DNA of 64,000 bases from Trueperella bonasi. GTDB taxonomy: Bacteria > Actinomycetota > Actinomycetes > Actinomycetales > Actinomycetaceae. The position numbers and the translations under genes were made by a program. Below the pieces are notes generated by a model, which saw only the letters and a list, made by a program, of their open reading frames with translations, was not told the origin of the DNA and searched no databases. Location: the NCBI RefSeq assembly GCF_030811535.1, contig NZ_JAUSQX010000001.1, forward strand, positions 1,488,001-1,552,000, given 5' to 3'. Below are positions 43,229 to 52,545 of this stretch, in pieces (the first letter of the stretch is position 1; each line of letters starts with the position of its first letter).

Positions 43229-45931
43229 GTGGCGAGATTAAATCTTAGGGCGGTAGAGGAGCGGGTTGCGCCGCTGGGCGGCCGCGATCATTACGACCGC
43301 GAATTTATTTTCGAGCTGCTGCTTGCCTATGGGCGCTCAAAGAGTTCAGTGACCCGCTTGCGCAATGGCAGCCTCAACCTGGCTGCTGATAAGTCTCGAG
43401 ACATCCTGCAAAAGGGCATCGTCTGTTTCCGTGAAACGGATGGTGATCCGCTGAGCGAGCTGGAGTCGATTAAGAACGCCCCGGAGACTGTGCGATTCCG
43501 CCCCCGGTTCATCATCGTTACTAACTATGAAGAGTTACTGGCGATCGACACGAAAACCCGCGAGAACCTGATTATTTCGATCGCGCAGATCGATCAGTAT
43601 TTCACGTTCTTTTTGCCGTGGGCTGGGATGGAGAAGGCGCAGTACACGGCGGAGGCGCATGCTGATGCGCGGGCAGCTGAGCGCATGGGCGAGCTTTATG
43701 ACGAGCTGCTCAACGTTAATCCGGGCCTGCTTGAGACGGATTCGGGCCGCCACGGGCTGAACCTGTTCTTTACACGTTTGTTGTTCTGTTTCTTTGCTGA
43801 GGATACGGAGATTTTCCCGCCGGGGCTGTTTACAGAAACGATCGGGTCGCTATCGCGTGAAGATGGTTCGGATACGGCCGAACTGATCCGTGAAATTTTC
43901 CGTGCGTTGGATTCTAACGACGACGCGGATAAGCCGGCTCACTTGCGCCGCTTCCCGTATGTGAATGGTCGGCTTTTTTCGGTGGGGGACGACGACGTCG
44001 TGCCCCAGTTTTCGCCTAGGTCGCGCAAGCTGCTTACGGATTTGGGAAAGTTGCAGTGGCAGGAGATTAACCCGGATATTTTTGGTTCGATGTTCCAAGC
44101 GATAGCGAAGGATGAACGCCGTTCGGAGCTTGGGCAGCATTACACATCCGTGCCGAATATTTTGAAGACGATTGAGCCGCTGTTTTTGGACGAGCTTCGC
44201 GACGAGTTCGATCGTTCAGCAGATAGCGTGAAGAAGCTCAAGGCGCTGTTGGAGCGGATTAGTGCGATCCGAATTTTCGATCCGGCGTGTGGCAGCGGGA
44301 ATTTCTTGGTGATCGCTTATAAGGAGTTGCGCAGGCTGGAGCATGCGATCTTGGAACAGATCGATTCACTCGAGAACCGGCTAAGTAAAGAGCATGAGAC
44401 TCTGACCATCGTCGCCGACTCGAGAATCAGCATTGAGAATTTCTATGGCATCGAAATCGACGACTTCGCCGTAGAGGTAGCGATCCTGTCTCTATGGATC
44501 GCCAAGCATCAGATGAACGTGGAATTTCGGGAGAAGTTCGGGGTGTCGATTCCGCTGATCCCGCTGCGCGAATCGGGCAATGTGGTGGTGGGCAATGCGG
44601 CCCGCATTGACTGGAACGAGGTCTGCCCGAACGACGGCGAGGCGGAGATCTACCTGATTGGTAATCCGCCGTATGGTGGCTCAAAGCTCCAAAATGCGCA
44701 GCAAAAGGCGGACTACGGATACGTGTTTGGTGATCGAAAATACTCGAAGGATCTCGATTACGTAGCGCTATGGTTCGTGAAAGGTGCAGAGTACATCGTA
44801 GACAGCCGCGCCGAGCTGGCGTTCGTTTCTACTAACTCGGTTTCGCAAGGCCAACACGTGGCGATGCTTTTCCCGATGCTCTTCGATTTAGGCATGGAAA
44901 TCGGCTACGCCTACACCTCGTTCAAATGGGAGAACAACGCGAAGGGGAACGCCGGCGTGACGGTCGTTGTTATCAGCTTGCGCAACCCGAGTGAGAAGCA
45001 AAAGTACCTGTTTACCGAGGACGTGGCGATACCGGCTACCAACATCAATGGGTATCTGGCGGACGGGCCAAACATTTTCGTCAATTCTCGAAGACATGCA
45101 ATCGGTACGATACCGAAAATGCAGTTCGGAAGCATGCCGATCGATTCAGGTGCGCTCACTCCAACTGAAGCAGAAGCAAGAGAACTCTTGGATAACAGGG
45201 CAGCGAAGCCCTTTTTGAAACGTTTTATGGGCGCCAGCGAATTCATCAATGAGAAATTACGCTATGCAATCTGGATTGAGGATTCTGATCTTGACGAGGC
45301 GATGCGGGTAGATGCGCTCAGTAATAGGATCGAGCGCGTGCGTAAATTCCGGGAAGACTCTAAAAGGAGTGCGACCCAAGAACTTGCTCAAACTCCTTGG
45401 AAATTCGGGCACATCAGTTACAAGCCGACGGATGCGATTATCGTTCCGTCTGTTTCGTCCGAGAGGCGCGAATATATTCCCATCGGGTTCGTTGGTCCTG
45501 ACACGGTAATTTCTAACCTCGCTTTCGCAGTTTACGATGCCGAGCCGTGGCTGTTCGCCATTCTGACCTCGCGGATGCACATGGCGTGGACGCGGGCTGT
45601 CGGCGGAAAGATGAAAACCGATTACAGATATTCCAACACGCTCGTTTACAACAATTTTCCGATGCCGGATTTAACCGCCGCAGATAAGGCTCGGCTCGAT
45701 GAGGTCGCATTTCGCGTGCTCGACGTGCGGGAATACCACAGCGAAAAAACACTTGCCGAACTCTACGATCCGGACCACATGCCAGACAACCTGCGCGAAG
45801 CGCACGCACGCGTGGACGAACTGGTGGATTTGCTCTATCGCAAGGCGGCATTTGAGACCGACGAGGAGCGCCTTTCACTGCTCTTCGAGATGTACAAGAA
45901 ACTGACGGCAGAAGAAGGGCTAAAGAAATGA
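43229..45931 (+). CDS. MmeI-like class I DNA methyltransferase (defence/R-M type)
   Basis: 900 residues from a GTG at 43229, with GAAGGGG upstream. The N-terminal part (RDHYDREFIFELLLAYGRSKSSVTRLRNGSLNLAADKSRDILQKGIVCFRE) and the following helical part match MmeI-like proteins; I see no PD-(D/E)XK pattern of the nuclease seen in true MmeI. Methyltransferase motif I FDPACGSGNFLV (about 349-360) and catalytic motif IV NPPYGGS (about 479-485) are intact, so N6-adenine (or N4-cytosine) methylation is likely. The C-terminal half is a target-recognition and helical region (RYAIWIEDSDLDEA; KMKTDYRYSNTLVYNNFPMPDLT). It overlaps the helicase gene by 4 bp (ATGA). Confidence 0.88.
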   Translation: MARLNLRAVEERVAPLGGRDHYDREFIFELLLAYGRSKSSVTRLRNGSLNLAADKSRDILQKGIVCFRETDGDPLSELESIKNAPETVRFRPRFIIVTNYEELLAIDTKTRENLIISIAQIDQYFTFFLPWAGMEKAQYTAEAHADARAAERMGELYDELLNVNPGLLETDSGRHGLNLFFTRLLFCFFAEDTEIFPPGLFTETIGSLSREDGSDTAELIREIFRALDSNDDADKPAHLRRFPYVNGRLFSVGDDDVVPQFSPRSRKLLTDLGKLQWQEINPDIFGSMFQAIAKDERRSELGQHYTSVPNILKTIEPLFLDELRDEFDRSADSVKKLKALLERISAIRIFDPACGSGNFLVIAYKELRRLEHAILEQIDSLENRLSKEHETLTIVADSRISIENFYGIEIDDFAVEVAILSLWIAKHQMNVEFREKFGVSIPLIPLRESGNVVVGNAARIDWNEVCPNDGEAEIYLIGNPPYGGSKLQNAQQKADYGYVFGDRKYSKDLDYVALWFVKGAEYIVDSRAELAFVSTNSVSQGQHVAMLFPMLFDLGMEIGYAYTSFKWENNAKGNAGVTVVVISLRNPSEKQKYLFTEDVAIPATNINGYLADGPNIFVNSRRHAIGTIPKMQFGSMPIDSGALTPTEAEARELLDNRAAKPFLKRFMGASEFINEKLRYAIWIEDSDLDEAMRVDALSNRIERVRKFREDSKRSATQELAQTPWKFGHISYKPTDAIIVPSVSSERREYIPIGFVGPDTVISNLAFAVYDAEPWLFAILTSRMHMAWTRAVGGKMKTDYRYSNTLVYNNFPMPDLTAADKARLDEVAFRVLDVREYHSEKTLAELYDPDHMPDNLREAHARVDELVDLLYRKAAFETDEERLSLLFEMYKKLTAEEGLKK

Positions 45932-47892
45932 CGAAAGTGATGAACGTCGTCGATGTTACATACGAGCAGACCGGCAAGTCAGTCAACACCAACGAACTTG
46001 GCATGCGCGAAATGCAGGCGCGAGTCTGGGAAAAGCGCGATGCCGAACGGCTGCTCATCAAGGCGCCGCCGGCGTCGGGAAAATCCCGTGCCCTCATGTT
46101 CGTTGGGCTCGACAAGCTCTACAACCAGGGCCGGAAGAAAGTCATCGTCGCGGTACCGGAACGCTCGATCGGTGCGTCCTTTGCCTCCACGGATCTCACC
46201 AGCTACGGCTTCTTCGCCGACTGGGAGATTAAACCGCAGAACAACCTGTGCCTGCCCGGATCAGACACCGGCAAAGTCGACGCCTTCCTCCGCTTCTTGG
46301 AGAGTAAGGACACGACCCTTGTATGCACACACGCCACGTTGCGTTTCGCATTCGAACGGCTCGTGCCCGAAGACTTCGACGGCACCGTGCTCGCAATCGA
46401 CGAATTCCACCACGTCTCAGCCGACGTGGAATCCAGCCGCCTCGGCGCGCTCCTGCGAGAGATCATGGCGGGCTCCGACGCCCACATCATCGCCATGACC
46501 GGATCATACTTCCGCGGCGATTCCGTGCCTGTGCTCCTGCCCGAAGACGAAGCCAAATTTACGCCCGTCACCTTCAACTACTACGACCAGCTCAACGGAT
46601 ACCAGCATCTGAAGAGCCTAGGAATCGGACACCACTTCTACCAAGGCCGCTACACGGAAGCCGTACACGAAGTGCTCGACCTCGACAAGAAAACGCTCAT
46701 CCACATCCCCTCCGTTAACTCGGGCGAATCCACGAAAGACAAGATCGAAGAGGTAGGGCTCATCCTCGACCACATTGGCGAGGTTGTGGGGGTAGAGGAA
46801 GACACCGGCGTGCTACTCGTCAAGCGCCGAGACAACGGCCAGATTCTGCGCGTAGCCGACCTTGTGGATGACACCGACCAGAAAAAGCGCGCCCACACCC
46901 TGCACTACCTGACCTCAGTGGCCGCTCAAGAACGCGATGGCATCGACGTGATCATCGCCCTTGGCATGGCAAAAGAAGGCTTCGACTGGCCCTTCGCAGA
47001 ACACGCGCTCACCATCGGCTACCGGGCCTCGCTCACCGAGATCATCCAGATCATCGGCCGTGTGACCCGGGATAGCGAAGGCAAAGACCACGCCCAATTC
47101 ACCAACCTCATCTCCGAACCTGATGCCACCCGCGATGACGTGACCGTGGCGGTCAACAACATGCTCAAGGCCATCACCGCCTCGCTGCTCATGGAACAGG
47201 TGCTCGCGCCGAACTTCACGTTCAAAGCCAAGCAGGAAACAGATGACCTTCCCGAAGAAGGAACACTGAAAATTCACGGGTTTAAAGAGCCGAGCTCGCC
47301 GCGAGTGAAACAGATCGTGGAAACAGATTTGAACGACCTGAAAGCCAAGATTTTGCAAGACAACACCTTTGCTCGTGCGGTTGCAGGTGCCGTAGATCCC
47401 GAGACCACCAACAAAGTTCTCATCCCGAAAATTATTCGCGAAACCTACCCCGATCTGGACGACGAACAGGTTGAGGAGGTGCGCCAGCAGGTCGTCGTCG
47501 ACTCGGTGATCAAAAACGGAGAAGTTCGCGAGGTGGGCGACCAAAGATTTGTGAAAATGGCCGACAAGTTCGTCAATATTGACGATATCAACATCAACCT
47601 CATCGACTCCGTTAATCCATTCCAACGCGCATTCGAAGTCATGTCCAAATCGGTCACGCCGAAAGTACTGCGCGTTATCTCCGACTCGATCGCAACCACG
47701 CGCCTCGATATTTCTTTGGAAGAGGCACTCGCACTATTCCCCAAGATAGAAGCGTGGGTCAAAGTCAACGGCCACAGGCCTGATCGCCGATCCGAAGATG
47801 CAACCGAGAAATACTATGCCGAAGCACTGCTCATCCTGCAACGCGCGCGCCAAGAACAAAAGAAGCGTGAGAAAGCGGGGGAGATCACCTGA
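45928..47892 (+). CDS. SF2 DEAD/DEAH-like helicase of the R-M-like operon
   Basis: 654 residues. Motif I APPASGKSR (about 46-54), motif II box AIDEFHH (about 157-163), motif III MTGSYFRG, and motif VI EIIQIIGRVTRDSEG (about 371-386), giving a superfamily-2 translocase of the type found in restriction and defence systems. N-terminal adenine-recognition helix VNTNELGMREMQARVWEKRDAERLL precedes motif I. A C-terminal helical segment of about 200 residues is unassigned. The start overlaps the methyltransferase stop by 4 bp, and the stop overlaps the next start by one base. It probably moves along DNA and brings the nuclease to its target. Confidence 0.87.
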   Translation: MTKVMNVVDVTYEQTGKSVNTNELGMREMQARVWEKRDAERLLIKAPPASGKSRALMFVGLDKLYNQGRKKVIVAVPERSIGASFASTDLTSYGFFADWEIKPQNNLCLPGSDTGKVDAFLRFLESKDTTLVCTHATLRFAFERLVPEDFDGTVLAIDEFHHVSADVESSRLGALLREIMAGSDAHIIAMTGSYFRGDSVPVLLPEDEAKFTPVTFNYYDQLNGYQHLKSLGIGHHFYQGRYTEAVHEVLDLDKKTLIHIPSVNSGESTKDKIEEVGLILDHIGEVVGVEEDTGVLLVKRRDNGQILRVADLVDDTDQKKRAHTLHYLTSVAAQERDGIDVIIALGMAKEGFDWPFAEHALTIGYRASLTEIIQIIGRVTRDSEGKDHAQFTNLISEPDATRDDVTVAVNNMLKAITASLLMEQVLAPNFTFKAKQETDDLPEEGTLKIHGFKEPSSPRVKQIVETDLNDLKAKILQDNTFARAVAGAVDPETTNKVLIPKIIRETYPDLDDEQVEEVRQQVVVDSVIKNGEVREVGDQRFVKMADKFVNIDDININLIDSVNPFQRAFEVMSKSVTPKVLRVISDSIATTRLDISLEEALALFPKIEAWVKVNGHRPDRRSEDATEKYYAEALLILQRARQEQKKREKAGEIT

Positions 47893-49067
47893 TGTCCGAG
47901 ATCGAAAAGAGCCTCGATGCGCAACTTGCCCAGCTGGCAGAACACGACACGCACGGACTGCTCGACATGCCAGAAAAGCCGAAACGGCCCACCAACAGTG
48001 ACAGGCTCGAACGCTCATTCCTGGAGATCGTTGAGTTCTATGAACGTGAAGGCCGCGAACCGAGCTCAACCACCCGTGATATCGCCGAACGCAAGCTCGG
48101 AGCACGGCTCGATGGAATTCGCGCGAACGTGGACAAGCTCGGTGCGCTCCGGCACCTAGACGCGGCCGGGCTACTGCGAGAACCCGAGGCTCCGGCGTCG
48201 TTGGAAGAAATCTTTGAAAGCGATAGTGCTGGCCTCCTCGACGATGACACCGGGCTACTCGACACCTCGGCGCTACCCGAGCCGTCGAAGACCTTCGAGG
48301 TTGAAGAGCGCGCGCAACGTACGCGCGCTGAGGACTTCGCCCAATTTGAAGCCGCCTTCAAGCAAAAGCACGCCGAGCTCCAAGCGGGCGCCGTGAAACT
48401 CCAGCCGTACACGGGTATCCACCAGATCCAAGCAGGCCGCTTCTTTGTTCTCCAAGGAATGATGGTTTTTATTGCCGACGTTGGTGAAACCGAATTTTCG
48501 ATCACGGCAGGCAAGGCACGCCGCAGGCAGCGGCTCCGGGCGATCTTCGAAAATGGTACCGAATCGAATCTCTACCGGCAGTCACTTGCAACGCGCCTGA
48601 TGGAAAAAGAGGGGAGCGTCGTCGTTGATCCGCACATGGACCTTCAGCGAATCACAGACGAAGACGACCATGGCGGCTACGTCTACGTGCTTCGATCACT
48701 CAGCACCGACCCCGAAGTTGCCTCGATACCCGACCTCTACAAAATCGGGTTTACGCATACGTCGGTGAAAGAGCGGATTCGGCACGCGGCAAGCGATCCG
48801 ACCTACCTCATGGCGGGCGTCGAAGTGGTGGCAACGTACCGCGTGTATAACGTGCGGGCCTCGGCCATTGAGCACCTGCTCCACCGGGTATTTGCGGACG
48901 TGCGGCTGGATATTTCGCAGATTGCTGCCGGTGGTGCAACCTATGATCCTTCGGAGTGGTTCGTGGTGCCACTTGACGCGATTGACGAAGCGGTGAGCAT
49001 GATCGAATCGGGCGATATCGTCGACTACGTTTACGACCGCGCGGCTGGTGCCCTCATCGAGCGCTGA
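47892..49067 (+). CDS. GIY-YIG nuclease with T5orf172-type domain
   Basis: 391 residues. The C-terminal third (about 261-370) is a T5orf172/MUG113-type GIY-YIG domain: GIY as GYVYVLRS, YIG as DLYKIGFT, the conserved Arg in SVKERIRHAASD, the Glu in SAIEHLLHRVF and the typical EWFVVPLDAIDEAV end. The N-terminal part is helical and charged (DRLERSFLEIVEFYEREGREPSSTTRDIAERKLGARL), similar to helicase-associated or DNA-binding segments. It is the third gene of the methyltransferase-helicase operon (one-base overlap), and probably the endonuclease subunit. The 23-bp tandem repeats lie 220 bp downstream. Confidence 0.86.
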   Translation: MSEIEKSLDAQLAQLAEHDTHGLLDMPEKPKRPTNSDRLERSFLEIVEFYEREGREPSSTTRDIAERKLGARLDGIRANVDKLGALRHLDAAGLLREPEAPASLEEIFESDSAGLLDDDTGLLDTSALPEPSKTFEVEERAQRTRAEDFAQFEAAFKQKHAELQAGAVKLQPYTGIHQIQAGRFFVLQGMMVFIADVGETEFSITAGKARRRQRLRAIFENGTESNLYRQSLATRLMEKEGSVVVDPHMDLQRITDEDDHGGYVYVLRSLSTDPEVASIPDLYKIGFTHTSVKERIRHAASDPTYLMAGVEVVATYRVYNVRASAIEHLLHRVFADVRLDISQIAAGGATYDPSEWFVVPLDAIDEAVSMIESGDIVDYVYDRAAGALIER

Positions 49068-49286
49068 GGCGCAACCCCACCCGCCTGCCAAACACTGAGG
49101 GGAACTCCCACCCGCCGAGCGCCAGCCCAGCGCTCCAGCGACACTTAGATTGTTCTCGCGAGAGTTTACTTGCTAATAAATGTGTCCCGGGAGTGTTTAG
49201 GTGTCGCGGGAAGGTGTAGAAGCAGAAGATCAGGGCGGAGAAGGTCATTCGTGCTGTCCGCACTGCTCATGACGCGAGCGCATCAC

Positions 49287-49373
49287 CCAATGCATGTTTT
49301 GTGGCAATCCCAGTGCATGATTTGTGGCGAGCTCAATGCATGTTTTACGGCGGTTCCAATGCATATTTTGTGG
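49287..49373. repeat. four 23-bp tandem direct repeats
   Basis: The consensus CAATGCATGTTTTGTGGC starts at 49287, 49310, 49333 and 49356, an exact 23-bp period. The first 18 bp of each unit are conserved with one to three changes; the last five vary. ATGCAT inside each unit is palindromic. The period is not a multiple of three and no gene covers it. They lie 220 bp after the GIY-YIG gene, with no second copy seen elsewhere in this window. Confidence 0.92.
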
Positions 49374-49410
49374 AAGGATGGGGCGTTCCGCGAGCCGGGC
49401 AGGTTTCCCT

Positions 49411-49432
49411 CCCTGTGCCGTTTGGTGCTCCG
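49411..49432. repeat. intergenic repeat A, partial copy 3
   Basis: CCCTGTGCCGTTTGGTGCTC followed by CG matches the third-arm block of copies 1 and 2 exactly or nearly so; the hairpin part is absent. Confidence 0.75.
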
Positions 49433-49452
49433 AGCGGCACAGCAAGGGGATG

Positions 49453-50718
49453 CTACAGCAGCGGCGCCAGCGGTTTAAGAATTTTCTCGGTGATCCGGGC
49501 AAGCCGCCCACGCTCGGCCCACACCTCGGGCAGGAGCTCCTGCGAGTTCGTAAGGTCAAGCTCGAAAATCTCTTCCATCACCTTCGCAAAATCCGCATCG
49601 AAGATCTCGAGGTTGATCTCAAAATTTCCGGCCATTGAAAGCCGATCAATGTTCGTGGTGCCAACTGTTGACCAGATGCCATCCACGGTCATGGTCTTGG
49701 CGTGGATCATCGCCTCCTCGTAGAGGAAGATCCGAACGCCGGCGTCAAGAAGCTCATCATAGTGCGGGCGCCCCACCCAATCGGCCACGATGTGATTGGA
49801 ATACTGAGGAACAAGCACGCGCACGTCAACCCCGCGCCGAGCGGCCTGCTTCAGTGCATGCATCATCGCGAAATCGGGAATGAAGTACCCCATGGAAATC
49901 CACACTCGGCGATGGGCCCGGTCAATGGCGCCTAAATACATCGCCCGTACGGGATAAGACTTAAAGGCTGGAATATTTTGCACCGCGGAAATCCGGGAGG
50001 ACCACCGCTTTTGCCCGCGGTCAGGCAATTTCGGATGGTGCGATTTGCGATAGACCATCCACATGTCGGTAAACGCGTTCTCAAGCTCCCAGGTAGCCGG
50101 CCCAACAATACGTACGTGGGTATCGCGCCATTTTTGGGCGTAAAGCTCGCCGATGTTGTATCCGCCAACGAACCCGATCTGCCCGTCAACCACCAAGATC
50201 TTCCGGTGGTCAAGCCCGCGATCTTTGCCCTGCCCGGTAAAAATCCCCGTGCGAATCAGCGGGAAACGGATCACGTGCAGGTTTGGCAAATCAGGAAAAT
50301 ATCTGAAGCGTGGGTCTTGATTGAGGTTTCCGAAGGTGTCGATGATGATGTAAACATCAACGCCACGTTGAGCGGCGTCAATGAGGGCGTTGCGAAAACG
50401 ATGCCCAACGGCGTCGGCCTTCATAATGTAAATCTCAAAAAAGATCGTATTCTGTGCGCTCTCGATCGCGTCCAGCATGTCCTCATAAAGATCTTCGCCG
50501 TAGGTGTACACCGTCAAATCGGAATCGGCCACGTGAACCGTGCGTGGGCGCATTGAAGGGAATTCGTCGGTGGGCGGGTTACGGCGTTTGCGGTGTTCAT
50601 CAACGGCGACGACGGCGAACGCGGCAGCCACCTGAGCGGCAAGAAAACCGCCGAGAGTGTACTTGACAGCCCGCTTGGCAGTTTTGCGATTCGGCCGTGA
50701 TATGAGCGACATGTGCAC
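49453..50718 (-). CDS. phospholipase D-like / cardiolipin synthase family protein
   Basis: 421 residues. One N-terminal membrane segment (VKYTLGGFLAAQVAAAFAVVAVD), then two PLD half-domains with HKD motifs, DHRKILVVDGQIGFVGG (H-x-K-x4-D) and MIHAKTMTVDGIWSTVGTTNID. These are the two catalytic halves of cardiolipin synthase-type phosphatidyltransferases. Most bacterial Cls proteins have two membrane segments; here one is clear. The product is likely cardiolipin or a related phospholipid at the membrane. It is divergent from gatC (28-bp gap) and faces the repeat region at its 3' end. Confidence 0.9.
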   Translation of the reverse strand: MHMSLISRPNRKTAKRAVKYTLGGFLAAQVAAAFAVVAVDEHRKRRNPPTDEFPSMRPRTVHVADSDLTVYTYGEDLYEDMLDAIESAQNTIFFEIYIMKADAVGHRFRNALIDAAQRGVDVYIIIDTFGNLNQDPRFRYFPDLPNLHVIRFPLIRTGIFTGQGKDRGLDHRKILVVDGQIGFVGGYNIGELYAQKWRDTHVRIVGPATWELENAFTDMWMVYRKSHHPKLPDRGQKRWSSRISAVQNIPAFKSYPVRAMYLGAIDRAHRRVWISMGYFIPDFAMMHALKQAARRGVDVRVLVPQYSNHIVADWVGRPHYDELLDAGVRIFLYEEAMIHAKTMTVDGIWSTVGTTNIDRLSMAGNFEINLEIFDADFAKVMEEIFELDLTNSQELLPEVWAERGRLARITEKILKPLAPLL

Positions 50719-50734
50719 ATACTACCGAACGCGT

Positions 50735-50740
50735 TAGAAT
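50735..50740 (+). promoter_or_regulatory. candidate -10 box of a leaderless gatC transcript
   Basis: TAGAAT is followed by 6 nt and then the ATG at 50747. No Shine-Dalgarno sequence is present in the 28-bp gap between the two genes. This favours transcription starting at the gatC start codon. Confidence 0.5.
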
Positions 50741-50746
50741 TTGGTC

Positions 50747-51049
50747 ATGTCAACATTTTCCAAGGATGAGGTCGCCAGATTGGCGGACCTTGCGCGCATT
50801 GCTTTAACAGATGAGGAAATCGAACAGTTCGCTGGTGAACTAACGTCGATTTCGAATGCCATGGAGGCGGTGAAGCATGTGGCGGCCTCCGATATTCCGC
50901 CCACGTCCCATCCGATACCGTTGCACAACGTGTGGCGTGAGGACGTCGTCACGGACGAGAAGCTGGACATGGATGAAGTGTTCGCTTCGGCGCCCGCACA
51001 CGAGGACGGCAAGTTTGCCGTGCCGCAGATTTTGGGGGAGGACGCATGA
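50747..51049 (+). CDS. gatC: Asp/Glu-tRNA(Asn/Gln) amidotransferase subunit C
   Basis: 100 residues, the usual length, from the ATG at 50747. GatC pattern FSKDEVARLADLARIALTDEEIEQFAGELTSISNAMEAV, then the conserved TSHPIPLHNVWREDVV. It bridges GatA and GatB in the GatCAB complex. It overlaps gatA by 4 bp (ATGA). The complex converts Glu-tRNA(Gln) and/or Asp-tRNA(Asn) to their amide forms, so direct charging of at least one of these tRNAs is probably absent here. Confidence 0.95.
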   Translation: MSTFSKDEVARLADLARIALTDEEIEQFAGELTSISNAMEAVKHVAASDIPPTSHPIPLHNVWREDVVTDEKLDMDEVFASAPAHEDGKFAVPQILGEDA

Positions 51050-52545
51050 GTATCTTGACGCTTTCTGCAATCGAGCTGGCCAAGAAGCTGCGCGAGGGTG
51101 AGATCACGTCCGAGGCGTTGACGAAGGCGACGCTGGATCGGATCCACGCCGAAAACGAGCGGCTGAACGCGTTTCTTTTTATCGACGACGACGGCGCGCT
51201 TGACGTGGCGCGCGCGGTTGACGCGGATCGGGCTGCCGGCAAGGAGCTTCCTCCATTCGCGGGTGTGCCAATCGCGTTGAAAGACAATATTTGTGAGCGT
51301 GGAACTCCGGTCACGTGCGGTTCGAAGATGCTCGAGGGATGGATCGCTCCCTATGATGCGACGGTTGTGAAGAACATTATGGCGGCTCGCCTGCCCATTG
51401 TTGGCCACACGAATATGGACGAGTTCGCGATGGGATCATCGACGGAGAATTCGGCCTTTGGCCCGACGGTTAATCCGTGGGGCGAGAATCTCGCGCCGGG
51501 CGGCTCCGGTGGTGGCTCGGCTGCTGCCGTTGCTGCCTATCTGGTGCCGTGGGCGCTGGGCTCGGACACGGGCGGGTCGATCCGCCAGCCGGGAGCGCTG
51601 ACGGGAACGGTGGGTGCTAAGCCTACCTATGGCAACATTTCGCGATACGGCGTGGTGGCAATGGCGTCCTCGCTCGACCAGGTCGGCCCTGTGGCGCGCA
51701 CGGTTGCGGACGCGGCTGCGCTTCAAGAAATCCTGTCGAGCCATGATCCGCTCGATTCCACGTCACTTCCTGAGCCGGCTACCGGCCTGTTGGACGCAAC
51801 TGGCGAAGGCTCGCAAACCGAAGACTTGAGCGGCCTGCGCATCGGCGTCGTCAAGGAACTGAGCGGCGAGGGAATCGAACCCGGCGTTGAAGCTGTATTT
51901 GAACAGGCCGTGGAGAGCCTGAAGGAACGTGGCGCGCAGATCGTGGAAGTGTCGCTGCCATCGTTTGAGATGGCGATTGCCGCCTACTATCTGATCATGC
52001 CGGCGGAAGTTTCCTCGAATATGGCGCGCTTTGACGGAGTGCGCTACGGGAACCGGGTGGAGCCAACGGAGGGGCCGGTGACGGCCGAAACGATGATGCG
52101 TGAAACGCGCGGAAAGATGCTGGGCGCGGAGGTTAAGCGCCGGATTATTCTGGGCACGTACGCGTTGGACGCGGGCCGTTATGACGAGTTCTACGGCTCG
52201 GCGCTCAAGGTGCGCACGCTTGTTCAGCGCGAACTAGCGGACGCGTTTGCGCAGGTGGACGCGCTAGTTACGCCAACGGCGCCCGGCGTGGCCTTCGAGC
52301 TTGGCGCGAAGAGTGAAGATTTGATGGCCATGTATATGAACGATATGACGACGACCCCGGCCAACCTTGCGGGTGTGCCTGCGATGTCGGTGCCGGCAGG
52401 TTTGGCCGATGGTTTGCCGGTGGGCGTGCAGGTGGTAGCGCCAGCGCACGAAGACGCCCGCATGTATAAGGTGGCCGCCATGATCGAGGCGAGTGCAGAC
52501 CCGTCGGCGCGCACGTGTCCAATTGACGTTAGGGAGGACGCATAA
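51046..52545 (+). CDS. gatA: Asp/Glu-tRNA(Asn/Gln) amidotransferase subunit A
   Basis: 499 residues. Amidase-signature family with the catalytic Lys in [10 protein letters not shown] (about residue 78), the [13 protein letters not shown] Ser motif (about 150-162) and the nucleophilic Ser in [13 protein letters not shown] (about 176). It releases ammonia from glutamine (or asparagine) and passes it through the complex to GatB. Middle gene of gatCAB: overlaps gatC by 4 bp and gatB by 1 bp. Confidence 0.97.
   Translation: MSILTLSAIELAKKLREGEITSEALTKATLDRIHAENERLNAFLFIDDDGALDVARAVDADRAAGKELPPFAGVPIALKDNICERGTPVTCGSKMLEGWIAPYDATVVKNIMAARLPIVGHTNMDEFAMGSSTENSAFGPTVNPWGENLAPGGSGGGSAAAVAAYLVPWALGSDTGGSIRQPGALTGTVGAKPTYGNISRYGVVAMASSLDQVGPVARTVADAAALQEILSSHDPLDSTSLPEPATGLLDATGEGSQTEDLSGLRIGVVKELSGEGIEPGVEAVFEQAVESLKERGAQIVEVSLPSFEMAIAAYYLIMPAEVSSNMARFDGVRYGNRVEPTEGPVTAETMMRETRGKMLGAEVKRRIILGTYALDAGRYDEFYGSALKVRTLVQRELADAFAQVDALVTPTAPGVAFELGAKSEDLMAMYMNDMTTTPANLAGVPAMSVPAGLADGLPVGVQVVAPAHEDARMYKVAAMIEASADPSARTCPIDVREDA

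Larger units (their letters stand above)
49068..49452. other. 385-bp intergenic region with iterated repeats
   Basis: No credible gene. Contents: a TCTCGCGAGA palindrome near 49154, the four 23-bp direct repeats (49287-49373) and a partial copy of repeat A (49411-49432). The next gene (PLD-like) ends at 49453 on the opposite strand. Confidence 0.7.

Noticed and set aside
49287-49373. Possible CRISPR array
   Set aside because: The units are 18 bp conserved plus 5 bp, with no spacer of normal length (about 30 bp) and no cas genes in the window.
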